Made by a program: the position numbers and the translations under genes. Positions 45,272 to 54,286 of a stretch of 64,000 bases of DNA are shown here, in pieces. The notes beneath the pieces are model-generated. The model had not been told where the DNA came from and searched no databases. It saw only the letters and a list, made by a program, of their open reading frames with translations. How positions within the stretch are numbered: position 1 is the first letter of the stretch; each line of letters opens with the position of its first letter. The stretch lies in NCBI GenBank assembly GCA_963735955.1, contig CAVTND010000010.1, positions 310,001 through 374,000 of the forward strand, read 5' to 3'. The stretch is from CAVTND01 sp963735955 (GTDB lineage Bacteria > Pseudomonadota > Gammaproteobacteria > Burkholderiales > Burkholderiaceae_F).

Positions 45272-48130
45272 ATGATGCGACAGTTCCAGGTCAACTCGTA
45301 CCTGTTTGGGGGCAATGCGCCCTACGTCGAGGAACTTTACGAGCGCTACCTCGACAATCCAGGCTCGGTGCCGGAAAAGTGGCGCGCCTACTTTGACCAG
45401 ATGCAACTGGTTCCGGCGGCCGACGGCTCGACCGCCTCGCGCGACGTTGCCCACGCGCCGATCGTTGAATCCTTCGCGCAGCGCGCCAAGGCCAATGCTT
45501 TCACGCCCAAGGTCGCCTCGAGCGATCTGTCGGTTGCCCGCAAGCAGGTTCACGTCCAGTCGATCATCGCGGCCTATCGCATCCTCGGCAATCGTTGGGC
45601 CAACCTCGATCCGCTGCAGCGGCAGGAGCGGCCGGCCATTCCGGAGCTCGAACCGGCGTTCTATGACCTGACCGAAGCCGACATGGACACCAGCTTTTCG
45701 GCGTCCAATACCTACTTCGGTGCCGAGCAGATGACGCTGCGCGAGATCATCAAGTCGCTGCGCGTCACGTACTGCGGCAGCATCGGCGCCGAATACATGC
45801 ACGTGTCGGACCCGACGCAGAAGCGGTGGATCCAGCAACGGCTGGAGTCGGTCAACTCGACGCCGGCGTTCACGGTCGAGGAAAAAGTGCACATTCTCGA
45901 ACGCCTGACAGCGGGGGAGGGGCTGGAGCGCTACCTGCATACCAAGTACGTCGGCCAGAAGCGTTTTTCTCTTGAGGGCGGCGAGTCCTTCATCGCCTCG
46001 ATGGACGAACTGGTCCAGCGTGCCGGTGCCAGCGGCGTGCAGGAGATCGTGATCGGCATGGCGCATCGCGGGCGCCTCAACGTACTCGTCAACACGCTTG
46101 GCAAGATGCCGTCCGACCTGTTTGCCGAGTTCGAAGGCAAGCATGGCTCTGATCTGCCGGCCGGGGATGTCAAGTACCACATGGGATTTTCCAGTGACAT
46201 CACGACGCCAGGCGGGCCGGTGCATCTGTCGCTCGCGTTCAATCCATCGCATCTCGAAATCGTTAATCCAGTCGTCGAAGGCTCGGTGCGTGCGCGGCAG
46301 GAGCGGCGAGGCGATCGCGACGGCGACCAGGTCCTGCCGGTGCTGGTGCACGGCGACGCGGCATTTGCCGGTCAGGGCGTTGTCATGGAAACGCTGACGC
46401 TGGCGCAGACACGCGGCTACGGGACCGGCGGAACAGTTCACATGGTGATCAACAACCAGATCGGTTTCACGACGTCGGATCCACGTGACTCCCGATCCAC
46501 CCTGTATTGCACCGACGTCGTGAAGATGATCGAAACGCCGGTGTTCCATGTGAACGGTGATGACCCGGAAGCGGTCGTCATGGTCACCCAGCTCGCGATG
46601 GACTACCGGCAGGAGTTCAACCAGGATGTCGTGATCGATATCGTCTGCTTTCGCAAGCTCGGCCACAACGAGCAGGACACACCGGCAGTCACGCAGCCGC
46701 TTATGTACAAGAAGATTGCCCAGCACCCGGGCACGCGCAAGCTGTACGCCGACAAGCTAGTTACTCAGGGCACGATCGGTGCGGATGTGCCGGACCAGAT
46801 GGTCAAGGCGTTTCGTGCGGCGATGGACGAGGGCGTGACCACGTCGGACCCGGTGCTGACGAATTACAAGAGCCAATATGCGGTCGACTGGTCGCCTTTC
46901 CTCAATCGCAAGTGGACCGATCACGCGGACACCGCCGTGCCCCTGGCCGAGCTCAAGCGCCTGGGTCAGCGCATCACGACGATTCCACCCAATTTCAAGG
47001 TTCACCCGCTGGTCGAGAAGGTCATCGCCGATCGTCGCGCGATGGCGGAGGGCAAGGCGCCGCTCGACTGGGGCATGGGTGAGCACCTCGCCTACGCCTC
47101 CCTGGTCGCCAGTGGCTATGCGGTCCGCATCACTGGCCAGGACTCGGGCCGCGGCACCTTCACTCACCGGCATGCAGTTCTGCATGACCAGAACCGGGAG
47201 AAGTGGGATGAGGGCACCTACATTCCACTGCAGCACGTGTCGGAAAAGCAGGCGCCGTTCACGGTCATCGATTCGGTGCTGTCTGAAGAAGCCGTGCTGG
47301 CCTTCGAGTACGGATTTTCCAGCGCCGAACCGAATGCGTTGATTGTCTGGGAGGCGCAGTTCGGCGATTTCGTCAACGGTGCGCAGGTCGTGATCGACCA
47401 GTTCATTTCCTCGGGCGAGGTCAAGTGGGGACGCCAGTCGGGGCTGACGCTGCTGCTGCCGCACGGCTATGAAGGGCAGGGACCCGAGCATTCCTCGGCG
47501 CGGCTGGAGCGCTTCCTCCAGCTCGCAGCCGACAACAACATGCAGGTGGTGCAGCCGACCACCGCGGCTCAGATCTTTCACCTGCTGCGGCGGCAGATGA
47601 TTCGCCTGTTCCGCAAACCATTGGTGGTGATGACGCCGAAGTCACTGCTGCGGAACAAGGATGCGAGCTCGGATCTGGCGGAGCTGGCCAAGGGCGAATT
47701 CCAGACCGTGCTTCCGGAACGCGATCCGACAATCGACGCCAAGAAGGTCAAACGCGTGATCCTGTGTTCGGGCAAGGTCTATTACGACCTTGCGCACGCG
47801 CGCCGTGAACGTCAGGACAAGGACACGGCGATTCTGCGCATAGAGCAGCTTTACCCGTTCCCGCACAAGGCACTGATCACCGAACTGAAGAAGTATCCCG
47901 CGGCAGCGGAACTGGTCTGGAGTCAGGACGAGGCCGCCAACCAGGGCCCGTGGTTCTATGTTCAGCATCACCTACTCGAAGCCATGGTCGAGGGCCAGAA
48001 ACTTGCCTATGCGGGGCGGCCAGCGTCGGCCTCGCCGGCGGTTGGCTACTTCGCCAAGCACCTTGAGCAGCAAAAGGCGCTGCTGGACACCGCCTTCGGC
48101 AAGTTCAAAGGTCTTGTATTGAACAAGTAG
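45272..48130 (+). CDS. sucA: 2-oxoglutarate dehydrogenase E1 component
   Basis: Thiamine-dependent E1 subunit decarboxylating 2-oxoglutarate, 952 residues. The N-terminal peptide (YLFGGNAPYVEELYERYLDNPGSVP) is the E2-binding segment. Motifs: EIVIGMAHRGRLNVLVN, LSLAFNPSHLEIVNPVVEGSVRARQ, HGDAAFAGQGVVMETL (TPP/Mg), INNQIGFTTSDPRDSRST and GYEGQGPEHSSARLERFLQL. Start ATG 45272 has a GGTGGAG site; ATG 45275 is equally possible. It is divergent from the kor genes, which offer a second route for the same reaction. Intact frame of 2.9 kb. Confidence 0.96.
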   Translation: MMRQFQVNSYLFGGNAPYVEELYERYLDNPGSVPEKWRAYFDQMQLVPAADGSTASRDVAHAPIVESFAQRAKANAFTPKVASSDLSVARKQVHVQSIIAAYRILGNRWANLDPLQRQERPAIPELEPAFYDLTEADMDTSFSASNTYFGAEQMTLREIIKSLRVTYCGSIGAEYMHVSDPTQKRWIQQRLESVNSTPAFTVEEKVHILERLTAGEGLERYLHTKYVGQKRFSLEGGESFIASMDELVQRAGASGVQEIVIGMAHRGRLNVLVNTLGKMPSDLFAEFEGKHGSDLPAGDVKYHMGFSSDITTPGGPVHLSLAFNPSHLEIVNPVVEGSVRARQERRGDRDGDQVLPVLVHGDAAFAGQGVVMETLTLAQTRGYGTGGTVHMVINNQIGFTTSDPRDSRSTLYCTDVVKMIETPVFHVNGDDPEAVVMVTQLAMDYRQEFNQDVVIDIVCFRKLGHNEQDTPAVTQPLMYKKIAQHPGTRKLYADKLVTQGTIGADVPDQMVKAFRAAMDEGVTTSDPVLTNYKSQYAVDWSPFLNRKWTDHADTAVPLAELKRLGQRITTIPPNFKVHPLVEKVIADRRAMAEGKAPLDWGMGEHLAYASLVASGYAVRITGQDSGRGTFTHRHAVLHDQNREKWDEGTYIPLQHVSEKQAPFTVIDSVLSEEAVLAFEYGFSSAEPNALIVWEAQFGDFVNGAQVVIDQFISSGEVKWGRQSGLTLLLPHGYEGQGPEHSSARLERFLQLAADNNMQVVQPTTAAQIFHLLRRQMIRLFRKPLVVMTPKSLLRNKDASSDLAELAKGEFQTVLPERDPTIDAKKVKRVILCSGKVYYDLAHARRERQDKDTAILRIEQLYPFPHKALITELKKYPAAAELVWSQDEAANQGPWFYVQHHLLEAMVEGQKLAYAGRPASASPAVGYFAKHLEQQKALLDTAFGKFKGLVLNK

Positions 48131-48198
48131 TCACGGTCCGGACGCACGGGTGCTCCGGTCGTGACCGGCTCCGCTGCAGCGAACGCCGTGCGTCGCTG
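48130..48198 (+). other. Two hairpins in the sucA-sucB spacer
   Basis: The 102-bp spacer holds GTCACG..CCGGA / TCCGG..CGTGAC (48130-48165, stem of 6 plus 5 bp with an internal mismatch, starting at the sucA stop) and CAGCGA/TCGCTG (48177-48182 and 48193-48198). There is no T-run, so not a standard terminator. A role in mRNA stability or unequal E1/E2 expression is possible. Confidence 0.4.
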
Positions 48199-48232
48199 AG
48201 CTCTGCCTGAACGAACTATCGGAAAGACCATC

Positions 48233-49471
48233 ATGGCAATGGTTGAAGTCAAGGTTCCACAGCTGTCCGAGTCGGTTTCCGAGGCAACCCTGCTGCAGTG
48301 GAAGAAGCAGGCTGGGCAGTCGGTAGCGATCGACGAGATCCTGATCGAGGTCGAAACGGACAAGGTGGTGCTGGAAGTGCCGGCGCCCGCCGCCGGTGTC
48401 CTTGCGACCATCGTTAGGGAGAACGGCGCAACGGTGACTTCGGGCGATGTGCTCGCCATGATCGACACGGAAGGCAAGGCTTCGGCGCAGCCCGCCGCGA
48501 CGGGTACGGCTCCAGTACCAGCCCCCACTTCGCCGGCCGTTTCCAGATCCGCGGTGGCGATGCCTGCCGCGGCAAAGATGATGGCCGATGCCGGCCTGGC
48601 GGCCGGCCAGGTCGCAGGCACGGGCAAGGATGGCCGCATTACCAAGGGAGACGTTGTCGGAGCGCTCGAGGGCGCGGCGCGTGCCGCCCCGCTTCCTGCC
48701 CCGGCCGTTGCGGCGGCAAGGCCTGCGTTGCCCGAGGTCAAGGCGCCGATCGACATGAGCGCTCTGGCCGGTCGGCCAGAGCAGCGAGTGCCGATGTCAC
48801 GTCTGCGCCAGCGCATCGCCGAGCGCCTCGTGCAGTCGCAGTCGACCGCGGCGATCCTGACCACGTTCAACGAAGTCAACATGCAGCCGGTCATGGACCT
48901 GCGTGCGCGCTACAAGGACAAGTTCGAGAAGGAGCACGGGGTAAAGCTCGGGTTCATGTCCTTCTTCCTCAAGGCGGCGGTGGCCGCGCTGAAGAAATAC
49001 CCGGTGGTCAACGCCTCGGTCGACGGCAATGACCTCGTCTATCACGGCTATTTCGATATCGGAGTGGCAGTCGGCAGCCCGCGCGGCCTGGTCGTACCTG
49101 TGCTGCGCGACGTCGACCAGCTCACTTTCGCCGAAATCGAAAAGAAGATCGCGGACTTTGGCAAGCGCGCCGGAGACGGCAAGCTCGGGCTCGAGGAACT
49201 GACCGGCGGCACCTTTTCGATTTCCAATGGCGGCGTGTTCGGATCCATGCTTTCGACACCGATCATCAATCCGCCGCAAAGCGCAATCCTCGGCATCCAC
49301 GCAACCAAGGACCGGGCGGTGGTCGAGAACGGCCAGATCGTGATCCGGCCGATGAACTATCTGGCGCTTTCGTATGACCACCGCATCATCGACGGCCGGG
49401 AAGCCGTGCTCTCACTGGTGACCATGAAGGAAGCACTCGAGGATCCGGCTCGTCTGCTGCTGGAACTCTGA
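48233..49471 (+). CDS. sucB: Dihydrolipoyl succinyltransferase, E2 of 2-oxoglutarate dehydrogenase
   Basis: E2 core enzyme, 412 residues, transferring the succinyl group to CoA. Domains in order: lipoyl domain (residues 1-80; lipoylated Lys44 in EVETDKVVLEV), an Ala/Pro/Thr linker, the peripheral subunit-binding domain (PAAAKMMADAGLAAGQVAGTG, near residue 105-140), a second linker, and the catalytic domain from about 185. The active site is LSYDHRIIDGREAV near the C-terminus, with SISNGGVFGSML upstream. ATG 48233 follows GGAAAGACC. Intact frame. Confidence 0.96.
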   Translation: MAMVEVKVPQLSESVSEATLLQWKKQAGQSVAIDEILIEVETDKVVLEVPAPAAGVLATIVRENGATVTSGDVLAMIDTEGKASAQPAATGTAPVPAPTSPAVSRSAVAMPAAAKMMADAGLAAGQVAGTGKDGRITKGDVVGALEGAARAAPLPAPAVAAARPALPEVKAPIDMSALAGRPEQRVPMSRLRQRIAERLVQSQSTAAILTTFNEVNMQPVMDLRARYKDKFEKEHGVKLGFMSFFLKAAVAALKKYPVVNASVDGNDLVYHGYFDIGVAVGSPRGLVVPVLRDVDQLTFAEIEKKIADFGKRAGDGKLGLEELTGGTFSISNGGVFGSMLSTPIINPPQSAILGIHATKDRAVVENGQIVIRPMNYLALSYDHRIIDGREAVLSLVTMKEALEDPARLLLEL

Positions 49472-49500
49472 TCAATGTGCAAGGAAACGGAACTGCCGAC

Positions 49501-49815
49501 ATGAGCACCGCAGACGAATTGAAGAAGCTGCACGATCTGCTGCAGGCGGGCGCGCTTTCGCAGTCCGAGTTCGACTCTGCCAAAGCTCGCCTGCTGTCAG
49601 CGTCGTCTGCACCGGGCGCCTCGCTCGCGATCAACCGCCTGCGTCTGTCGGGCAGCGACAAATGGATTGCCGGAGTCTGCGGCGGCATCGCGGATATCAC
49701 CGGCGTGGAGTCGTGGCTGTGGCGCCTGGTATTCGTACTTGGGCTGATGGCAGGCGGAGTCACGGCGGTGCTGTATCTCGTACTGTGGATCTTCGTGCCG
49801 CGCAGCGGCACCTAG
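49501..49815 (+). CDS. SHOCT-PspC domain membrane protein
   Basis: 104 residues. The N-terminal SHOCT motif (STADELKKLHDLLQAGALSQSEFDSAKARLL) is followed by a PspC domain with DKWIAGVCGGIADITGVESWLWRLVFVLGLMAGG and a second helix VLYLVLWIFVP. PspC-domain proteins act in phage-shock-type envelope stress responses, but no other psp gene is near. ATG 49501 is used; in-frame GTG 49477 is closer to the sucB stop. It lies between sucB and lpdA, apparently inside the operon, which is unusual company for metabolic genes. Confidence 0.82.
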   Translation: MSTADELKKLHDLLQAGALSQSEFDSAKARLLSASSAPGASLAINRLRLSGSDKWIAGVCGGIADITGVESWLWRLVFVLGLMAGGVTAVLYLVLWIFVPRSGT

Positions 49816-49847
49816 CCCTGCGATAGGACGCGGCGGAAACTACGCAC

Positions 49848-51293
49848 ATGACCAAGTCACCTGATGTCGCCAAACCCTTCGATGTTGTAGTGATCGGCGC
49901 GGGGCCGGGCGGCTACATCGCTGCCATTCGCGCGGCCCAGCTTGGGCTGGCCACCGCTTGTATCGACGAGTGGACGAACGAAAAGGGCGGACCAGCGCCC
50001 GGCGGCACCTGCACCAATGTTGGGTGCATTCCATCAAAGGCCCTGTTGCAGTCTTCCGAGAATTTCGAGCACGCCGGCCATCATTTCGCCGACCACGGCA
50101 TTGAAGTCAAGGGGCTTGCTCTCGACCTGCCGCGCATGCTGAAGCGCAAGGACGCGGTCGTGAAGCAGAACAACGACGGCATCCTGTATCTCTTCAAGAA
50201 GAACAAGGTCAGCTTCTTCCACGGTCGCGGCAGCCTCAGTGCCAAATCAGCCGACGGCTATGAGATCACGGTCGGTGCACCCGCCAGTGAAACCCTGAGC
50301 GCGAAGCATGTCATTGTCGCGACCGGCTCAAACGCACGTGCCTTGCCGGGCGCAGCTTTCGACGAAAAGCAGATACTTTCCAACGACGGCGCCTTGACGA
50401 TTGCCGAGGTTCCCAAGCGACTTGGTGTGGTTGGGGCCGGGGTCATCGGCCTCGAGATGGGCTCGGTGTGGCGGCGACTCGGCGCCGGGGTGACGGTGCT
50501 CGAGGCGCTGCCCGCATTCCTCGGCACAGTCGACGATCAGATCGCCAGGGAAGCCCAGAAGGCATTCTCCAGGCAAGGCCTGAAGATGCAGTTTGGCGTG
50601 ACGATCGACTCAGTCAAGACCGACAGAAATGGCGTGACGGTTGAATATGCGGACGACAAGGGAGCACGGCAGTCACTCGCGGTTGACAAGCTGATCGTTT
50701 CGATCGGCCGCGTTCCGAACACGGTCGGGCTTGGCGCGGAAGCCTTGGGCCTGGCGCTTGATGAGCGCGGCTTCGTTATTGTCGATGAAAACTGCCGAAC
50801 CAACCTCGCGAACGTCTGGGCGGTGGGCGACGTAGTGCGCGGCCCGATGCTGGCGCACAAGGCGGAGGAAGAGGGTGTTGCCGTGGCCGAACGAATCGTC
50901 GGGCAGCACGGACATGTGAACTTCAATACGATCCCGTGGGTGATCTACACCTCGCCCGAGATCGCCTGGGTCGGGCAGACCGAACAGCAGCTGAAAGCCG
51001 AGGGGCGTAGCTACAGGACCGGCACTTTTCCGTTCGCCGCCAACGGCCGCGCGCGGGCGCTGGGCGACACGACCGGCATGGTGAAGTTCATTGCCGATGC
51101 AAAGACCGACGAGATCCTCGGCGTCCACATAGTCGGTCCGCAGGCTTCGGAGCTGATTGCCGAGGCCGTCGTGGCGATGGAATTCCGCGCCTCATCGGAG
51201 GACATTGCGCGTATCTGCCATGCTCATCCGTCCCTGTCGGAAGCGACCAAGGAAGCGGCGCTTGCAGTCGACAAGAGGTCCCTCAATTTCTAG
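49848..51293 (+). CDS. lpdA: Dihydrolipoyl dehydrogenase, E3
   Basis: FAD enzyme reoxidising dihydrolipoamide on E2 with NAD+, 481 residues. FAD motif VIGAGPGGYIAAIRAAQLG, redox-active disulfide GGTCTNVGCIPSKALLQ, NAD motif GVVGAGVIGLEMGSVWRRLG, second FAD motif NVWAVGDVV and the catalytic His-Glu in CHAHPSLSEATKEAA are complete. It closes the sucA-sucB-lpdA unit. Intact frame. Confidence 0.95.
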   Translation: MTKSPDVAKPFDVVVIGAGPGGYIAAIRAAQLGLATACIDEWTNEKGGPAPGGTCTNVGCIPSKALLQSSENFEHAGHHFADHGIEVKGLALDLPRMLKRKDAVVKQNNDGILYLFKKNKVSFFHGRGSLSAKSADGYEITVGAPASETLSAKHVIVATGSNARALPGAAFDEKQILSNDGALTIAEVPKRLGVVGAGVIGLEMGSVWRRLGAGVTVLEALPAFLGTVDDQIAREAQKAFSRQGLKMQFGVTIDSVKTDRNGVTVEYADDKGARQSLAVDKLIVSIGRVPNTVGLGAEALGLALDERGFVIVDENCRTNLANVWAVGDVVRGPMLAHKAEEEGVAVAERIVGQHGHVNFNTIPWVIYTSPEIAWVGQTEQQLKAEGRSYRTGTFPFAANGRARALGDTTGMVKFIADAKTDEILGVHIVGPQASELIAEAVVAMEFRASSEDIARICHAHPSLSEATKEAALAVDKRSLNF

Positions 51294-51341
51294 CCTCGGC
51301 GATCCGTGATTCGTTGAAGGCGTCCCGCCGATCACGTCGCC

Positions 51342-52433
51342 TTGTCGTTCCGAACCCATCTCGATGCTGCGCTAGAACACCGCGGCTACCGCCTTGATGC
51401 CTCGCAGGCCGCGGCCGCAGATCGCCTGCAGCGGCTCAATGAGGAATGGGTTGCGTACAAAGCCCAACGCTCCAATGCGCTGAAGAAGCTGCTCGCGCGG
51501 CCGCCAGTTCCGCGTGGTGTCTACCTGTGGGGCGGTGTGGGCCGCGGGAAAAGCTTTCTGATGGACGTCTTTTTCGCGGCGGTGCCCGTGATCCGCAAGG
51601 CCCGGGTGCACTTTCACGAGTTCATGCGCGCCGTGCACCGCGAACTTGATGAGGTCAAGGGCATGGCTGAGCCGCTCGATGAAGTCGCAGCGCGCATTGC
51701 ACGCCGCCATCGACTGATCTGTTTCGATGAGTTTCACGTCTCGGACATAGCCGACGCGATGATCCTGCACCGCCTGCTGACACGGCTGTTCGAACTGAAC
51801 ATCGGCTTTGCGATGACATCGAACTACGCGCCGGATGCACTGTATCCGGACGGCCTTCATCGCGACCGCCTGCTACCTGCGATCGAGCTTCTTGAACGCC
51901 AGCTCGATGTGCTTCAGGTCGATGGCGGAATCGATTATCGACAGCAGGCGATGGAGCGCGTGCGGGCCTACCTTTGGCCCTGGGGCGCCGAGGCTGAGCG
52001 CGAACTCAGTGCTGCCTTCGAGCGGATCGCCGAGAGTGAGGATGACGATCCGACCCTGACCATTGAAGAGCGCCAGATCCGCGCTCGCCGACGGGCTGGC
52101 GGAGTCGTCTGGTTCGATTTTGCAGTGCTCTGTGGAGGACCACGTTCGCAAAATGACTATCTTGAGCTGGCCGCGCGCTTCCATACCGTTCTGATATCGA
52201 ACGTTCCGCGCATGTCAGCGGGTCAGGCGTCCGAGGCGCGTCGCTTCACCTGGCTGGTTGACGTGCTTTACGACCACCGGATCAAGCTGTTGGTATCGGC
52301 CGAGGTGCCAGCCGCCGAGCTTTATACAGCGGGCGCGCTGGCGCAGGAATTTCTGCGAACGGCTTCGCGCCTGGCCGAGATGCAATCGCGTGAATATCTC
52401 GATGCGCCGCGACGCGCGTTGGCCAGTGTGTGA
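51342..52433 (+). CDS. zapE: ZapE/AFG1-like ATPase
   Basis: Cell-division-associated ATPase of the AFG1 family, 363 residues. Walker A YLWGGVGRGKSFLMD, Walker B RLICFDEFHVSDIADAMIL, sensor-like AMTSNYAPDALYPDGLHRDRLLPAI, and the C-terminal RRFTWLVDVLYDHRIKLLVSAE are conserved. In E. coli ZapE affects the Z-ring under low oxygen or heat. The start is TTG 51342, giving the usual MSFRTHLDAAL. lpdA-zapE order is common in Burkholderiales. Intact frame. Confidence 0.9.
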   Translation: MSFRTHLDAALEHRGYRLDASQAAAADRLQRLNEEWVAYKAQRSNALKKLLARPPVPRGVYLWGGVGRGKSFLMDVFFAAVPVIRKARVHFHEFMRAVHRELDEVKGMAEPLDEVAARIARRHRLICFDEFHVSDIADAMILHRLLTRLFELNIGFAMTSNYAPDALYPDGLHRDRLLPAIELLERQLDVLQVDGGIDYRQQAMERVRAYLWPWGAEAERELSAAFERIAESEDDDPTLTIEERQIRARRRAGGVVWFDFAVLCGGPRSQNDYLELAARFHTVLISNVPRMSAGQASEARRFTWLVDVLYDHRIKLLVSAEVPAAELYTAGALAQEFLRTASRLAEMQSREYLDAPRRALASV

Positions 52434-52474
52434 GCGGAAGTAGGCGAATTCGACTGCTCGCGCGTTGAATATCC

Positions 52475-53203
52475 ATGCGGAAAGCCTGCCTTCTACTTGT
52501 GAGCCTGCTGACTTGTGCCGCGGACGCGTCCGATTTCGGAACGCGCTTCGCTCCCGGCACGATCACGACGCGCGAACAGGCAAAGGCTGCGCTGGCAGCG
52601 GCCAAGGCTGAAGAACAGCAGATCGAGAAAACATTCAAGGCTCGCGAAGCCGAGTGTTATCAGTCAATACTGGTCAACGATTGCCGCGAACGCGCGCGGC
52701 GAGAACACGAACTGGCACGGCGCGAAGTGCGCCGGGTGGAAGTCGATGCGCATGATGTCGAACGGCAGCTTGATGCCGAGGAGCGCGCCCGGCGCAAGGC
52801 CGATGAGGCAGCGAAGTCTGCGGGCCAGGACAAGAAGAACCAGGACAAGCCCGGTATCGGCGGGGGTGCGGCGGTACCGGCAACTGACGGCGCCAAACAG
52901 GGCCGCGACATCTCGCCGGACGAGGCGGCGCGCAATCGAGCTCAACTCGAGGAACGGGAACGCAAGTATCAGGCGCAGGAGGCCGCTCGTCCGGCGAAAG
53001 CGGCCGAGCGCGCGAGCAGTGCAGCCGAGCAGAAAGAGAAGCAGGCGCAGGCTGCCGAACACGCCAAGAAGAGCGAGGAAGAACGCATCAAGCGCGAGGC
53101 CCGACGCGCGCAGCGCCAGAAGGAACTTGAGAAAAAGGAAGCCCTGCGCGAATCGGTCCGCAAGAAGGCCGAGGAAGAGGCGGCGGGCGCCACCGGAAAC
53201 TGA
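52475..53203 (+). CDS. Secreted charged coiled-coil protein of unknown function
   Basis: About 242 residues. A short signal peptide (MRKACLLLVSLLTCAADA) is followed by a conserved-looking head (REQAKAALAAAKAEEQQIEKTFKAREAECYQSILVNDCRERARREHELARREVRRVEVDAHD) with two Cys. The rest is a long Lys/Glu/Ala/Arg coiled coil interrupted by a Gly/Pro linker near residue 125-145. The head resembles periplasmic proteins found in betaproteobacteria with no assigned role. TolA-like spanning of the periplasm is conceivable, but there is no globular C-terminal domain. Intact frame. Confidence 0.6.
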   Translation: MRKACLLLVSLLTCAADASDFGTRFAPGTITTREQAKAALAAAKAEEQQIEKTFKAREAECYQSILVNDCRERARREHELARREVRRVEVDAHDVERQLDAEERARRKADEAAKSAGQDKKNQDKPGIGGGAAVPATDGAKQGRDISPDEAARNRAQLEERERKYQAQEAARPAKAAERASSAAEQKEKQAQAAEHAKKSEEERIKREARRAQRQKELEKKEALRESVRKKAEEEAAGATGN

Positions 53204-53215
53204 AGACTCGTGCCG

Positions 53216-54001
53216 CTACGCTCGGACCGGTTTCGGCGGCTCGAGCTTGATGATGGCCATGGACAGGTTGTCGCCGCGCGTTTCGGCCCGTTCGCGCGCC
53301 AGTTCCATCAATCTTTCCGATGCTTCACGCGGTGTCATCGAGTACAGGATCTCTGCCAGTTCGTCGTCCTCGAAGTAGGCCCAAAGGCCGTCGCTCGACA
53401 ACAGAAAAACATCACCAGCCTGCAGGTTTTCTTCCTCGCCGATCACCACCCGCGGTTTCTTGTTGATGCCGAGCGCGCTGACCAAGATGTTCTTGTAGCG
53501 GCTGGCGGCAAGCTCCGCGTCTTCCGTCCGACCCTCAAGACGCAGCTGCTCGGCGTAGGTGTGGTCCTCGGTGCGGTGAATCAGCCTGCCGGCGCGAAAA
53601 AAGTACAGTCGGCTGTCGCCGGCGTGCGCCCAGATTGCGTAGGTCTTGCGAATGATCAGCGCACACAAGGTGCTGTGAGGTTCCTTTTCGGCCGAGATCG
53701 CGGTCAGGCGGATCACCGTGTGAGCTTCGGCGGCCAGATGCAGCAACATGTCGCGGAACGTGGAGTCCCGCTCGGTCATGTCGGTAAACAGATTCTCGGC
53801 GGTCGAGATGACCTGATCAGCGGCGAGGCGGCCGCCGGTTCGCCCACCCATGCCATCGGCCACGATCGCAAGCATGGCGCCAGGATTGCGCGGGCTTGTG
53901 ATGATCGCGACGCGATCCTGCTGCTCTAGCCGGTCACCGATGTGCTGGGCGACACAGGCGTTGACTTGGAAGCTCGTCACGCGCGTCAGATGAGGTTTCA
54001 A
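53216..54001 (-). CDS. PP2C-type serine/threonine phosphatase
   Basis: 261-residue PPM/PP2C phosphatase: metal-binding aspartates in HIGDRLEQQDRVAI, AIVADGMGGRTGGRLAA and HAGDSRLYFFRAG, then LSSDGLWAYFEDDEL and RGDNLSMAIIKL. This soluble single-domain form resembles Stp/PppA-type phosphatases that reverse Ser/Thr kinases. No protein kinase or FHA protein is encoded in the window, so its substrate is unknown. Convergent with the upstream secreted protein and divergent from the DUF465 gene. Confidence 0.88.
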   Translation of the reverse strand: MKPHLTRVTSFQVNACVAQHIGDRLEQQDRVAIITSPRNPGAMLAIVADGMGGRTGGRLAADQVISTAENLFTDMTERDSTFRDMLLHLAAEAHTVIRLTAISAEKEPHSTLCALIIRKTYAIWAHAGDSRLYFFRAGRLIHRTEDHTYAEQLRLEGRTEDAELAASRYKNILVSALGINKKPRVVIGEEENLQAGDVFLLSSDGLWAYFEDDELAEILYSMTPREASERLMELARERAETRGDNLSMAIIKLEPPKPVRA

Positions 54002-54088
54002 AGAAGTCTATCATCGGCGCTGGTCTGCTTCTCCTACGAGCAGGTACGGCGCGTTTTTCCGGCCCAGTTCTCTGCTTTGTCGCACGCC

Positions 54089-54286
54089 ATGGAACAGGAA
54101 GACATCAAGCGGCGCCTGATTGAACTGCAGATCGAGCATCGCGACCTCGATGAGGCCATCGCCCGCCTGTCAAGCCAGCCCGGTGTCGACGAACTGGCGC
54201 TGCGCCGCATGAAGAAGCGAAAACTGCAGATCAAGGACGCGGTCCAGCTGCTGGAAATGAGCCTCGTGCCGGATATTCCGGCGTGA
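54089..54286 (+). CDS. YdcH family (DUF465) small helical protein
   Basis: 65 residues: MEQEDIKRRLIELQIEHRDLDEAI, ALRRMKKRKLQIKDAVQLLE. This is the usual two-helix DUF465 hairpin whose function is unknown. ATG 54089 was chosen because the family begins at this point; the frame is open further upstream. Its stop overlaps the GTG start of the helicase gene (GTGA), indicating coupled translation. Confidence 0.8.
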   Translation: MEQEDIKRRLIELQIEHRDLDEAIARLSSQPGVDELALRRMKKRKLQIKDAVQLLEMSLVPDIPA

